11,886 nt of DNA. It comes from JACPSX01 sp035288405 [NCBI: bacterium] (GTDB lineage: Bacteria > JACPSX01). The stretch covers positions 1 through 11,886 of the forward strand of contig DATEAK010000044.1 of the NCBI GenBank assembly GCA_035288405.1, written 5' to 3'. Each line of letters opens with the position of its first letter. Position 1 is the stretch's first letter. Below the pieces are notes generated by a model. It worked only from the letters and a program-made list of their open reading frames with translations, did not search any database and was not told where the DNA came from. Both the position numbers and the translations under genes were made by a program. Of the stretch, positions 6,248 through 11,886 are shown piece by piece.

Positions 6248-6823
6248 TCAGAAGGGCTGGTCCTCTTTCAGAAGAGCAGCGATGAGACGCTCGGCCTCCG
6301 GACTCTGCCAATTGCGGGGGCCGATGGCCAGGGCCGCAATGCGCCCTTGCTTATCGATGAGAAAAGACTCCGGGTGCCCGGTGATCCCGAACCGGGCCGA
6401 AACTTCGGACCGGCTGTCCAGAAGGACGGGAAACGTCCATCCCAACTCCCGGGAGCGCTCACTCACGATATCCTCGGCTTCCCCCACATCGATGGCCAGT
6501 AGAGCAAAATCGGGGTGGCCTTTGTGTTCTTGAAAGAGTTTTTCTACAGAAGGACCCTCCTGTTTACAACTGTGTCACCAAGTAGTGCGGAAGTTGAGCA
6601 TCACGACCCGGCCTCTGTATTCACGCAAGTTGACCGTCCTTCCCCCGAGGACCTTCAGGGAAAGTTCAGGGGCCTCACGCCGCTCCTGGAGAAGCTTAGC
6701 AAAGACCTGGTAGCCTTCCTCCGTCCGCTGTTGCTGTTTGGCCTTGATCAATGTGCTGCGGGCCAGGAGACCGAGGAACAAAAGGACAAGCGGGACAACG
6801 ATCCAGGCAATGCGACGCTTCAT
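6248..6823 (-). CDS. Membrane-anchored TlpA/ResA-like thioredoxin selenoprotein (UxxC)
   Basis: One uninterrupted frame of 191 residues if the TGA at 6577-6575 is read as selenocysteine (U83). Residues 5-26 form an N-terminal membrane anchor, placing the rest in the periplasm. A thioredoxin fold follows: ELSLKVLGGRTVNLREYRG, the beta strand VVMLNF, the active site T-W-U83-H-S-C86, the central strand FALLAIDV, and the cis-proline loop GITGHPESFLID. C86 is the only cysteine in the protein, so U83 and C86 form the redox pair in place of the usual WCxxC. The frame and homology continue seamlessly on both sides of the TGA, and the TGA falls exactly on the first active-site cysteine. Family members reduce or exchange periplasmic disulfides, in ResA/CcmG those of apocytochrome c. 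The ATG overlaps the stop of the upstream gene (ATGA), with GGAG 7 bases upstream. Main alternative: a pseudogene by a Cys-to-stop point mutation. The terminal stop is also TGA, with no hairpin like the one below recognised after it. Confidence 0.85.
6546..6563 (-). promoter_or_regulatory. Candidate bacterial SECIS element
   Basis: On the mRNA, 11 bases after the UGA, a 7-pair stem ACAGGAG / CUUCUGU (one G-U pair) closes a 4-base loop GGUC. Bacterial SECIS elements lie in the coding region just after the UGA and present a G-rich apical loop to SelB. In E. coli fdhF, as I recall its sequence, the loop GGU also starts 18 bases after the UGA, the same distance as here, and the UGA is likewise followed by CAC. 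The element lies inside the selenoprotein gene and codes for K-Q-E-G-P-S-V. Confidence 0.7.
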
Positions 6824-7365
6824 GGCTTGGCTCCATCGAAGGGTTTGATTTTCACTAGAAGTTCGTGCAGGGCCTTTTGCGCGGCTCCGGGGTCCACGGC
6901 GAGCCAGACGTTCCGCTTGCCAGCGCCGTAGAAGTAGTGTTGCTGTCCCTGGCCGTCCACGGTGTAGACGACCTTGCCCCCGATGTCGAATTCCTGAAAA
7001 TTGCTGTAGGGACCGCGCCCGCGGCGAATTTCCGCCGTCATCATTTGCAAGAGTTGCAGCGACTGCTCCAGGTTTTTAGATTCCGACAACCAGACCATGG
7101 CCTTGGAAGTCTTGTTGCTGTAGTGGCCGACGAAGCCGTCTTTCAGGTCGAAGGTCTTGCCATGGAGGCGAGAAATATCCTTTAGGGCTTCCTTCCCCTG
7201 GAGAGAGTGGTCCAGACGCATGTCGCCAAGAGTTGCAGGGAGGGGTATTTGCTTGGTCCCAGCGCCCGCCTGCAGGGGGATGATCGCAAAGAGCAGGAAA
7301 CCAAGAACAGAGAAAAACAGCCGGTAATTGATTCGATGGCTCCTTCTGGAGCTTTTCACTGACAC
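6820..7365 (-). CDS. Cysteine-free exported protein of unknown function, selenoprotein partner
   Basis: 181 residues from the GTG at 7365, chosen because AAGGAGG (7380-7374) lies 8 bases before it; a longer reading from a TTG at 7398 would put that site inside the gene, and a second GTG lies at 7359. The N-terminus is basic (KSSRRSHR), followed by a hydrophobic stretch (LFFSVLGFLLFAIIPL) and QAGAG, a likely signal peptide. The mature domain of ~145 residues starts IPLPATLGDMRL and contains RLHGKTFDLKDGFVGHY, a VVYTVDGQGQQHYFYGAGKR strand pair and WLAVDP near the end. It has no cysteine. I do not recognise a named family. Its stop overlaps the selenoprotein start (ATGA), so the two are tightly coupled and probably work together in the periplasm. 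Confidence 0.8.
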   Translation of the reverse strand: MSVKSSRRSHRINYRLFFSVLGFLLFAIIPLQAGAGTKQIPLPATLGDMRLDHSLQGKEALKDISRLHGKTFDLKDGFVGHYSNKTSKAMVWLSESKNLEQSLQLLQMMTAEIRRGRGPYSNFQEFDIGGKVVYTVDGQGQQHYFYGAGKRNVWLAVDPGAAQKALHELLVKIKPFDGAKP

Positions 7366-7373
7366 AGTAAGGT

Positions 7374-7380
7374 CCTCCTT
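7374..7380 (-). promoter_or_regulatory. Ribosome binding site fixing the exported protein's GTG start
   Basis: AAGGAGG on the - strand, 8 bases before the GTG at 7365. It decides for this start over the upstream in-frame TTG at 7398. Confidence 0.7.
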
Positions 7381-7423
7381 TTGGATCGGTACACTCAAAA
7401 CTCATTGACACCGGTTGCAGATA

Positions 7424-7486
7424 TGCAAGTTTTCTGCCGTTTCCGCTGCCTGTCGCCCGGGTGCGGGGGCTTATTCGAAACTTGCA
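7424..7486. repeat. 9-base inverted repeat in the leader of the selenoprotein unit
   Basis: TGCAAGTTT (7424-7432) and AAACTTGCA (7478-7486) are perfect inverted repeats 45 bases apart, upstream of the exported-protein gene. The interval contains G/C-rich sequence (GCCCGGGTGCGGGGGC) that could form its own structure. It may be a protein-binding site pair or part of a structured 5' leader. Confidence 0.35.
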
Positions 7487-7520
7487 AGAACCCTTTTGTA
7501 TCCAACCGTCATACCGAGAT

Positions 7521-7543
7521 CGAGCTTGTCGAACCACGAAGGG
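7521..7543. repeat. Partial copy of a common intergenic repeat
   Basis: CGAGCTTGTCGAACCACGAA followed by GGG resembles half of a widespread intergenic palindrome built on GAGCTTGTCGAACCACGAA, seen in many environmental bacterial genomes. The comparison is from memory. The opposite arm is not recognisable here, so it would be a degenerate copy. Confidence 0.35.
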
Positions 7544-7777
7544 TGCTAACTGAGAATGTTCCTTGAGTGATCATCGGCTTGCCAAAATGTCGGGATGCTG
7601 CCGGGGCTTTGCGCTGTTTTTGCCAGTTTGTCAAGAGCCGCCGATTTCAGTCTCGTTGCCGTCGCGGCAGAATCACAGATGCCTTCTCTAGTCAGTATTT
7701 ACGGCCCTGCTCCCCATTTTTCCGATGGCATCGTGTTTGCTAGACAGGAGAAGGGAAGCTTGATTTAGGGGCAGTAC

Positions 7778-8170
7778 ATGGAAACAGAAAGCAGTAGCAA
7801 AGAGACGGGAAATCTCAGATTCAAGAAGTTTCTCTGGATTCTGCTTCCCGTTGTCTTCGTCGTCTATCTGGCCTGGTCTTCAACCCGGTCGGGGGAGATC
7901 GGAGTCAACGAAACGCAATTTACCAAGCAGGGTGAGAAAGTCTGGGTATCCGGGATGGTGACCAACCGATTGCGAAATCCTGTGGAGCACGTGGAGATTC
8001 AAGTCGAGTTCTTCAGTAGCTCGCACGAGAAGGTAGGGGAGAGCAAAGCCCGGGTCGAGGGGATTCCTGCTCGCGGGAGCGTTCCTTTTCATACTGCGGC
8101 CCAGCAGATTCCCTTTGCCGCTCATTTCCGCGTCAGCGTAGCGAACTATCGCAATCCCTATGGCAATTGA
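7778..8170 (+). CDS. Single-pass membrane protein with FxLYD-like domain
   Basis: 130 residues from an ATG with a modest AGGGG site 7 bases upstream. A ~18-residue polar N-terminus is followed by one membrane segment (about residues 20-36, LWILLPVVFVVYLAWS). The periplasmic part (~45-128) has the beta-sandwich pattern of FxLYD-type domains: KVWVSGMVTNRLRNPVEHVEI, then VEFFSSSHEKVGES, then a Gly-rich proline turn (IPARGSVPFH) and a final strand AHFRVSVANY. The family is found in many envelope proteins and its biochemical role is not defined. It is the first gene of the ccm operon, 18 bases before ccmF, so it may help assemble or stabilise the heme lyase complex; that is inference. Confidence 0.75.
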   Translation: METESSSKETGNLRFKKFLWILLPVVFVVYLAWSSTRSGEIGVNETQFTKQGEKVWVSGMVTNRLRNPVEHVEIQVEFFSSSHEKVGESKARVEGIPARGSVPFHTAAQQIPFAAHFRVSVANYRNPYGN

Positions 8171-8176
8171 GGCTTG

Positions 8177-8182
8177 AAGGAG
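8177..8182 (+). promoter_or_regulatory. Ribosome binding site fixing the ccmF ATG start
   Basis: AAGGAG, 6 bases before the ATG at 8189. An in-frame TTG at 8174 would overlap this site and is rejected as the start. Confidence 0.8.
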
Positions 8183-8188
8183 ATCCTC

Positions 8189-10183
8189 ATGATGAACACC
8201 CTTGGAGAATTTTCCCTCCTCTTGTCACTGGCTGTGGCCGCTTATTCCGGGGCAGCGGCATTGCTGGGTCATCGGAAAAAGCGACCCGAATTGGTGCGCT
8301 CCTCGGAGCAAGCCTCCCTGGCTCTTGTGTTCCTCCTCGGGGTTTCCACACTTGCGCTCATGGCGGCCTTCCTGCGAAATGATTTCAGCCTGGCTTACGT
8401 GATGAACTATTCTCGCAAGGGTCAGGGTCTTGCCTACAAGATATCGGCTTTGTACGGGGGGCAGGATGGCTCACTGCTGTTGTGGAGCTTCGTGCTCTCC
8501 ATCTTTGTGGCCGTTGTGACCCTGCAAAACCGCTACCGGCACAGGGAACTGATGCCTTACGTCACTGCCACCTGCATGGCCATCTCGATTTTCTTTCTCT
8601 CGGTACTCAATTTCTCTTCGAACCCGTTTACGCCCGTCCCCGTTCCGCCTCCCGATGGCCATGGTCTCAACCCCCTGCTGCAGAACCCGGGCATGTTTTT
8701 CCACCCCCCGACCCTTTACATCGGCTACGTGGGCTTCACGATCCCCTTTGCCTTTGCCATTGCCGCTCTGATCACGGGGCGCTTGGGAGACGAGTGGATC
8801 CGTAGTACCCGGCGCTGGACGCTGGTCACCTGGTTCTTCCTGACACTGGGAAACATGTTCGGAGCTTGGTGGGCTTATGAAGTTCTGGGCTGGGGAGGAT
8901 ATTGGGCCTGGGATCCCGTGGAAAACGCCTCGTTCCTGCCATGGCTCACGGGAACGGCTTACCTGCACTCGGTGATGATCCAGGAAAAGAAAGATATGCT
9001 GAAGATCTGGAACATGGTCCTCATTATCGCGACCTTCGGGCTTTCCATCCTGGGTACGTTTCTTACCCGCAGCGGCATTCTCTCGTCCGTCCACACGTTC
9101 TCCCAGACGGGCCTCGGCCCGTTGTTCCTGGGCTTTCTTGCCTTTGTCCTTCTGGTTTCTCTGGGACTTCTCTTTTACCGCTTGCCGGACCTGAGGAGCA
9201 AGAATGAGCTCGATGGGCTGGTGTCCCGCGAGACGAGTTTCCTGGTGAACAATCTCCTGCTCGTGGGTGTGGCGTTTACGGTACTGTGGGGGACTTTCTA
9301 TCCGCTCATTGCCGAGGCCGTGCGTGGAGTGAAAGTCACCGTAGGGCCGCCCTTCTTCAACCAGGTCATGATTCCCATCGGAATCGCACTCCTGTTCCTC
9401 GCCGGGATCTGCCCTCTGATCGCCTGGCGGCGGGCTTCCATGGCCAATCTGCGGCGAAACTTTCTCCTGCCCTTCCTGGCGGCTCTTCTGGGTGCTGTTC
9501 TCCTCATCCCGGTTGTAGGAGTTGGAGATCCACTGGTCAATTTCACCTTCGGGCTTCTCCTCTTTGTGGCGATCACCATCGGAGCCGAGTTCTACCGGGG
9601 GGCGAGGGCACGGTCCCACATGACGGGGGAAGGCTTCGCCAAGGCCTTCACCAATCTGGTGGCCCGCAACAAGAGGCGCTACGGCGGCTACATCATCCAT
9701 CTGGGGATCCTCCTCCTGGTTCTGGCTGTCGCCGGCGGCGCCTTCAAGGTGGAGAAGGATGCTTATGTAAAGAAGGGGGAATCGCTGGAGATCGGCCCTT
9801 ATACCCTGAAGTACGAAGATCTGGTCGGGTATCCGAAGGGGGACACGATGATTGTGGCGGCCCGGGTGGCGGTCTACAAAGGGGGGAAACTTTTGCAGAC
9901 TCTTTTGCCGCAAAAGCAGTTTCACCCTGGTTCCGAACAGCCCCACGGGATGGTGGCTATCCGCAGCACGCTGAAGGAAGATCTTTACGTGATCCTGGCG
10001 AGCTATGACCCCCACGGTGCCTCCTTTCGCATTCTCATCAATCCCTTGATGATGTGGATGTGGATCGGCACGTACATCATGGGCTTTGGAATCCTGGTGG
10101 TCATGGGAAGTGAGCGTCCCCGCAAGACCCGCCGGACGGTCCCGGCCGCTGCCACGGAGGTGCCCGAAAATGCGCTGGTCTGA
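8189..10183 (+). CDS. ccmF: Cytochrome c heme lyase subunit CcmF
   Basis: 664 residues, normal for CcmF/NrfE. It takes heme from holo-CcmE and, with CcmH-type partners, attaches it to the CxxCH cysteines of apocytochromes c on the periplasmic side. About a dozen or more membrane segments are visible. The heme-handling WWD domain is intact (WGGYWAWDPVENASF, about residues 235-249). The four conserved histidines are present: H172 in FFHPP, H260 in AYLHS, H302 in SSVHTF and H504 in YIIHLG; these correspond to the P-His and WWD-flanking His pairs of E. coli CcmF. A soluble C-terminal domain (~510-620) precedes the last membrane helix (MMWMWIGTYIMGFGILVVM). The 3' end overlaps ccmH by 14 bases. 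No ccmA-E genes are in the window. Among System I proteins the choice between CcmF and the specialised NrfE cannot be settled by sequence alone. Confidence 0.96.
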   Translation: MMNTLGEFSLLLSLAVAAYSGAAALLGHRKKRPELVRSSEQASLALVFLLGVSTLALMAAFLRNDFSLAYVMNYSRKGQGLAYKISALYGGQDGSLLLWSFVLSIFVAVVTLQNRYRHRELMPYVTATCMAISIFFLSVLNFSSNPFTPVPVPPPDGHGLNPLLQNPGMFFHPPTLYIGYVGFTIPFAFAIAALITGRLGDEWIRSTRRWTLVTWFFLTLGNMFGAWWAYEVLGWGGYWAWDPVENASFLPWLTGTAYLHSVMIQEKKDMLKIWNMVLIIATFGLSILGTFLTRSGILSSVHTFSQTGLGPLFLGFLAFVLLVSLGLLFYRLPDLRSKNELDGLVSRETSFLVNNLLLVGVAFTVLWGTFYPLIAEAVRGVKVTVGPPFFNQVMIPIGIALLFLAGICPLIAWRRASMANLRRNFLLPFLAALLGAVLLIPVVGVGDPLVNFTFGLLLFVAITIGAEFYRGARARSHMTGEGFAKAFTNLVARNKRRYGGYIIHLGILLLVLAVAGGAFKVEKDAYVKKGESLEIGPYTLKYEDLVGYPKGDTMIVAARVAVYKGGKLLQTLLPQKQFHPGSEQPHGMVAIRSTLKEDLYVILASYDPHGASFRILINPLMMWMWIGTYIMGFGILVVMGSERPRKTRRTVPAAATEVPENALV

Positions 10184-10640
10184 GCGGGTGCCTAGGATCG
10201 GAGTTTTGTTCATCCTGCTGCTCTTTTCTCCCGCCATGGCGTCGGCCCTCACGATGCGAGACGTGGGCAAGGACTTCATTTGCAACTGCGGTTGCAACAA
10301 CCTCTTGCCGGACTGCGACATGGAATGCGGCGAGCAGTTGAGAAAAGTCATTGCCACCAAAATTGAGCAGGGGTGGGACAAGCCCAAGATCGCTGCTTAC
10401 ATGATCGACAACTACGGAGAGAAGCTGTTGGCAGCGCCCACGAAGAAGGGGTTTAACCTGACCGCTTGGCTCACCCCCTTTGTAGCGATTCTCGTGGCCG
10501 GTGGAGCGATTTTCGCTGTGGTGCGGCGCTGGACTTCCCGGCAGCCTGCTGCTTCCGACGCTCAGGGCAGCGAAGATCTAGCCAGTCTGGAGCAGCGCTA
10601 TCAGAAGCGCTTAGACGCCGAGCTCAAGGATTTTGATTGA
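10170..10640 (+). CDS. ccmH: Cytochrome c maturation protein CcmH (CxCGC type)
   Basis: 156 residues from an ATG with GGAGG 9 bases upstream, overlapping the end of ccmF by 14 bases. A signal peptide or anchor (residues ~10-26, ending MASA) precedes the CcmH/CycL/NrfF domain: VGKDFICNCGCNNLLPDCDMECG (28-54 region), a helix bundle with KIEQGWDKPKIAAYMIDNYGEKLL, then a second membrane helix (TAWLTPFVAILVAGGAIFAVV) and a charged cytoplasmic tail. In canonical members an LRCxxC motif reduces the apocytochrome disulfide. Here the cysteines are C38, C40, C42, C49 and C53, with no CxxC spacing; I recall the CxCGC form from deltaproteobacterial relatives, so it looks like a family variant rather than damage. 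It acts with CcmF at the outer face of the inner membrane. Confidence 0.9.
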   Translation: MRWSERVPRIGVLFILLLFSPAMASALTMRDVGKDFICNCGCNNLLPDCDMECGEQLRKVIATKIEQGWDKPKIAAYMIDNYGEKLLAAPTKKGFNLTAWLTPFVAILVAGGAIFAVVRRWTSRQPAASDAQGSEDLASLEQRYQKRLDAELKDFD

Positions 10641-10650
10641 GGAGAGGACA

Positions 10651-11073
10651 ATGGAGACTGTTCTCATTGTGACCCTGGTATTGGGGACACTGGTGTTTAT
10701 CGGCCGGCCGCTCTTGCGCCCGGCGGCTTCTCCGAGGTTTCAAGGAAAGAGGGAAATGGAGGCGCTCGAGTCCGAAAAGGAGATGGTCTATACGGCTCTC
10801 AAGGACTTGGATCTCGACTACCACATGGGGAAAATTGATGCCAAAGACTACGGAGAGATCAAGGATCGCTATCGCCTCAAGGCTCTCACTTTGCTCGAGC
10901 AAATCGACCGGACAATGCAGAAGGGATCTCTGAGGAATGAGCACGCGATGGATGAGGCGAACAATCAGAGTGATGAAGTGAGGTTCTGCGCCCGGTGCGG
11001 GACATCGCGAAGTGCCGGGGATCATTTCTGCCGCATTTGCGGCGCTATGCTGGCTCCGGCCGGTTCATCTTAG
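10651..11073 (+). CDS. CcmI-like membrane protein with C-terminal zinc ribbon
   Basis: 140 residues from an ATG preceded by GGAGAGG; an in-frame TTG at 10633, inside ccmH, is rejected. An N-terminal membrane helix (residues ~3-22) is followed by a cytoplasmic helical segment EKEMVYTALKDLDLDYHMGKID...DRYRLKALTLLEQID, the pattern of the N-terminal region of CcmI/CycH proteins. Instead of the TPR domain that binds apocytochrome in full-length CcmI (several hundred residues), the protein ends in a zinc ribbon with C113-x2-C116 and C127-x2-C130. It lies 10 bases after ccmH in the same operon. The ribbon could bind zinc structurally or take part in regulation. Confident as a ccm-cluster protein; less so that it replaces CcmI. 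Confidence 0.8.
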   Translation: METVLIVTLVLGTLVFIGRPLLRPAASPRFQGKREMEALESEKEMVYTALKDLDLDYHMGKIDAKDYGEIKDRYRLKALTLLEQIDRTMQKGSLRNEHAMDEANNQSDEVRFCARCGTSRSAGDHFCRICGAMLAPAGSS

Positions 11074-11084
11074 GAGATGGGAAA

Positions 11085-11886
11085 GTGAATGCGAGAATTA
11101 CGGCTCTTTTCATCCTCGTTATTTTGTCCTTTGCTCCTGCCCCATGGAAAACTGCGGACGGGGTTCCGGCGTACAAGATTTCCGATCTGAAGATTTCCGT
11201 GTGGCCCGAGTACGATGATCCCAGGGTCCTGGTGATGTATGAGGGCGTATTTTCCCAGAGTACAGGGGGGCCTCAGGCCGTGGAGTTCTATCTTCCGCCG
11301 GAGGCCGAGGTGACGGAAGCCTGCGCCATGACGGCGAAAGAAGAACATCTGTGCCAGAGCTGGGAGATTACAGAAGAAAAGGGAGTAAAGAAGGTCAAGT
11401 ACAACTTGCCGGAACCCCGCTTCCGGTTGGAATATTATTTCAACGGCATACGCGGCGACAACCGGCGGGAAGTAGTGCCCTTCCTGCGGCTTGCATATCC
11501 CGTTGAGAAGCTGGCCGTCGACGTGCAGCAGCCCCTTCGTTCCGAGAATTTTCAAGTGGAGCCCAAACCGACAAATACTTTCGGGGACCAGCAAGGATTT
11601 AACTATGCTCACCTGGGCTTTGAGAATGTGGCGCCCGAGAAGAACTTGGCCCTCAAGATTGCTTACCTGAAGACCGACCGTAAGCCTTCCGTCAAGAAAG
11701 AGGTCAGCGGTGAGAAGGTTCCGGTCCGGGAAGTGCGAAAATCTCCGTATCTGTACGTGGCTGTGGGGACCACGATCGTCCTGATCGCTATCGGTGGTCT
11801 TACCATGAGCCGCAGACGGCGCCAGCTTGCTCCTGAAGGGGCCCGGTCAACAGCACCGGCAGTTGATCGGCAGGAAACTTCCCGGC
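11085..11886 (+). CDS. Exported, membrane-anchored protein of ccm operon (3' partial)
   Basis: The frame is open from a GTG at 11085 (AGGAG 8 bases upstream) to the window end, 267 codons; the ATG at 11089 is out of frame and the ATG at 11076 meets a stop at once. The N-terminus is a signal peptide (NARITALFILVILSFAPAP, cleavage near residue 20-26). A beta-rich periplasmic region of ~200 residues follows (ISDLKISVWPEYDDPRVLV, then EFYLPPEAEVTEAC), then a membrane helix (SPYLYVAVGTTIVLIAIGGL, about 225-244) and an Arg-rich cytoplasmic start of a tail that runs off the window. There are two cysteines (in TEACAM and HLCQSW) about a dozen residues apart. I do not recognise a named family; its place directly after the CcmI-like gene points to a role in cytochrome c assembly or its products. 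Confidence 0.75.
   Translation, partial: MNARITALFILVILSFAPAPWKTADGVPAYKISDLKISVWPEYDDPRVLVMYEGVFSQSTGGPQAVEFYLPPEAEVTEACAMTAKEEHLCQSWEITEEKGVKKVKYNLPEPRFRLEYYFNGIRGDNRREVVPFLRLAYPVEKLAVDVQQPLRSENFQVEPKPTNTFGDQQGFNYAHLGFENVAPEKNLALKIAYLKTDRKPSVKKEVSGEKVPVREVRKSPYLYVAVGTTIVLIAIGGLTMSRRRRQLAPEGARSTAPAVDRQETSR

Larger units (their letters stand above)
7366..7777. other. Divergent intergenic region between selenoprotein unit and ccm operon
   Basis: About 410 bases without a convincing gene; a 61-codon + frame at 7381-7566 has no good ribosome site and no recognisable features. The region must hold the promoters for both divergent operons. A TTGACA-like hexamer occurs on + at 7405-7410, but no good -10 at proper spacing was seen on either strand. 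It contains a 9-base inverted repeat (7424-7486), a partial dispersed repeat (7521-7543) and a small hairpin TGCCG-TCG-CGGCA (7657-7669). No tRNA or known riboswitch was recognised. Confidence 0.6.

Noticed and set aside
4832-6311. Long frames at 4832-6094 (+) and 4851-6311 (-)
   Set aside because: They overlap the ABC permease and ATPase in other frames, are rich in Arg/Gly/His/Asp or Pro, and have no domain signatures.
6575-6577. Reading the TGA as a simple nonsense mutation or sequencing error
   Set aside because: Cys codons are one base from TGA, so this remains the main alternative. The exact placement on the active-site cysteine, the otherwise intact gene and the correctly spaced GGUC hairpin favour recoding.
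7365-7398. TTG at 7398 as start of the exported protein
   Set aside because: It would place the strong AAGGAGG site inside the gene; the GTG at 7365 has ideal spacing to that site.
7381-7566. 61-codon + frame in the divergent intergenic region
   Set aside because: No convincing ribosome site, spans the inverted repeat and a dispersed repeat fragment, and has no recognisable feature.
8471-10387. Long - strand ORF (638 codons) opposite ccmF
   Set aside because: It is antisense to a well-supported CcmF, rich in His/Gln/Arg/Glu with no recognisable domain; a GC-skewed shadow frame.
1-11886. A reassigned genetic code with UGA as Trp or Gly
   Set aside because: ccmF, ccmH, the FxLYD gene, the permease and the exported protein all end in TGA at sensible points and Trp is encoded by TGG.
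1-11886. CRISPR arrays, tRNA/rRNA genes, insertion sequences with transposase
   Set aside because: No regularly spaced repeats, no tRNA- or rRNA-like sequence, and no transposase or integrase motif was seen on either strand.

Overview
The window comes from a moderately GC-rich Gram-negative bacterium. It makes c-type cytochromes by System I (a Ccm heme lyase is present) and very probably uses selenocysteine. UGA is a normal stop here (ccmF, ccmH, the FxLYD gene and the permease all end in TGA) and tryptophan is TGG, so the code is standard. The style of the ccm cluster (CxCGC-type CcmH, short CcmI-like protein with a zinc ribbon) and of the G/C-rich palindromic repeat fits the deltaproteobacterial / NC10 / Nitrospirota-like part of the tree. 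That placement is an impression, not a demonstration.

Layout. Positions 1-207 hold the C-terminal end of a response-regulator receiver domain. It is followed by two very small membrane proteins (185-370, 477-722) and a large multi-pass membrane protein with a spermidine-synthase-like Rossmann domain (727-3378), all on + and closely spaced. The last ~110 codons of the large ORF look like read-through into repeat-bearing non-coding DNA, which ends in a long perfect palindrome (3309-3375) between convergent genes.

Positions 6061-3411 (- strand) are a compact three-gene ABC importer operon of the nitrate/sulfonate/taurine (NitT/TauT) type: permease, ATPase, binding protein. The substrate is not readable from sequence.

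Positions 7365-6248 (- strand) are a two-gene unit: a cysteine-free exported protein of unknown function, then a membrane-anchored TlpA/ResA-like thioredoxin. The thioredoxin's first active-site cysteine codon is an in-frame TGA (W-TGA-H-S-C). A hairpin with a GGUC loop follows, 18 nt after the UGA. I read this as a selenoprotein with a UxxC redox motif and its bacterial SECIS element. It is the most interesting object in the window.

Divergent from it, across a ~410-bp gene-free region, lies a + strand cytochrome c maturation operon (7778 to the end): an FxLYD-type membrane protein, ccmF, ccmH, a short CcmI-like protein fused to a zinc ribbon, and an exported, membrane-anchored protein cut by the window edge. 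CcmF joins heme to the apocytochrome CxxCH motif, whose cysteines must first be reduced by a CcmH/CcmG(ResA)-type thiol pathway. The divergent selenocysteine thioredoxin is therefore a plausible dedicated reductant for this system. That functional link is inference from gene context.
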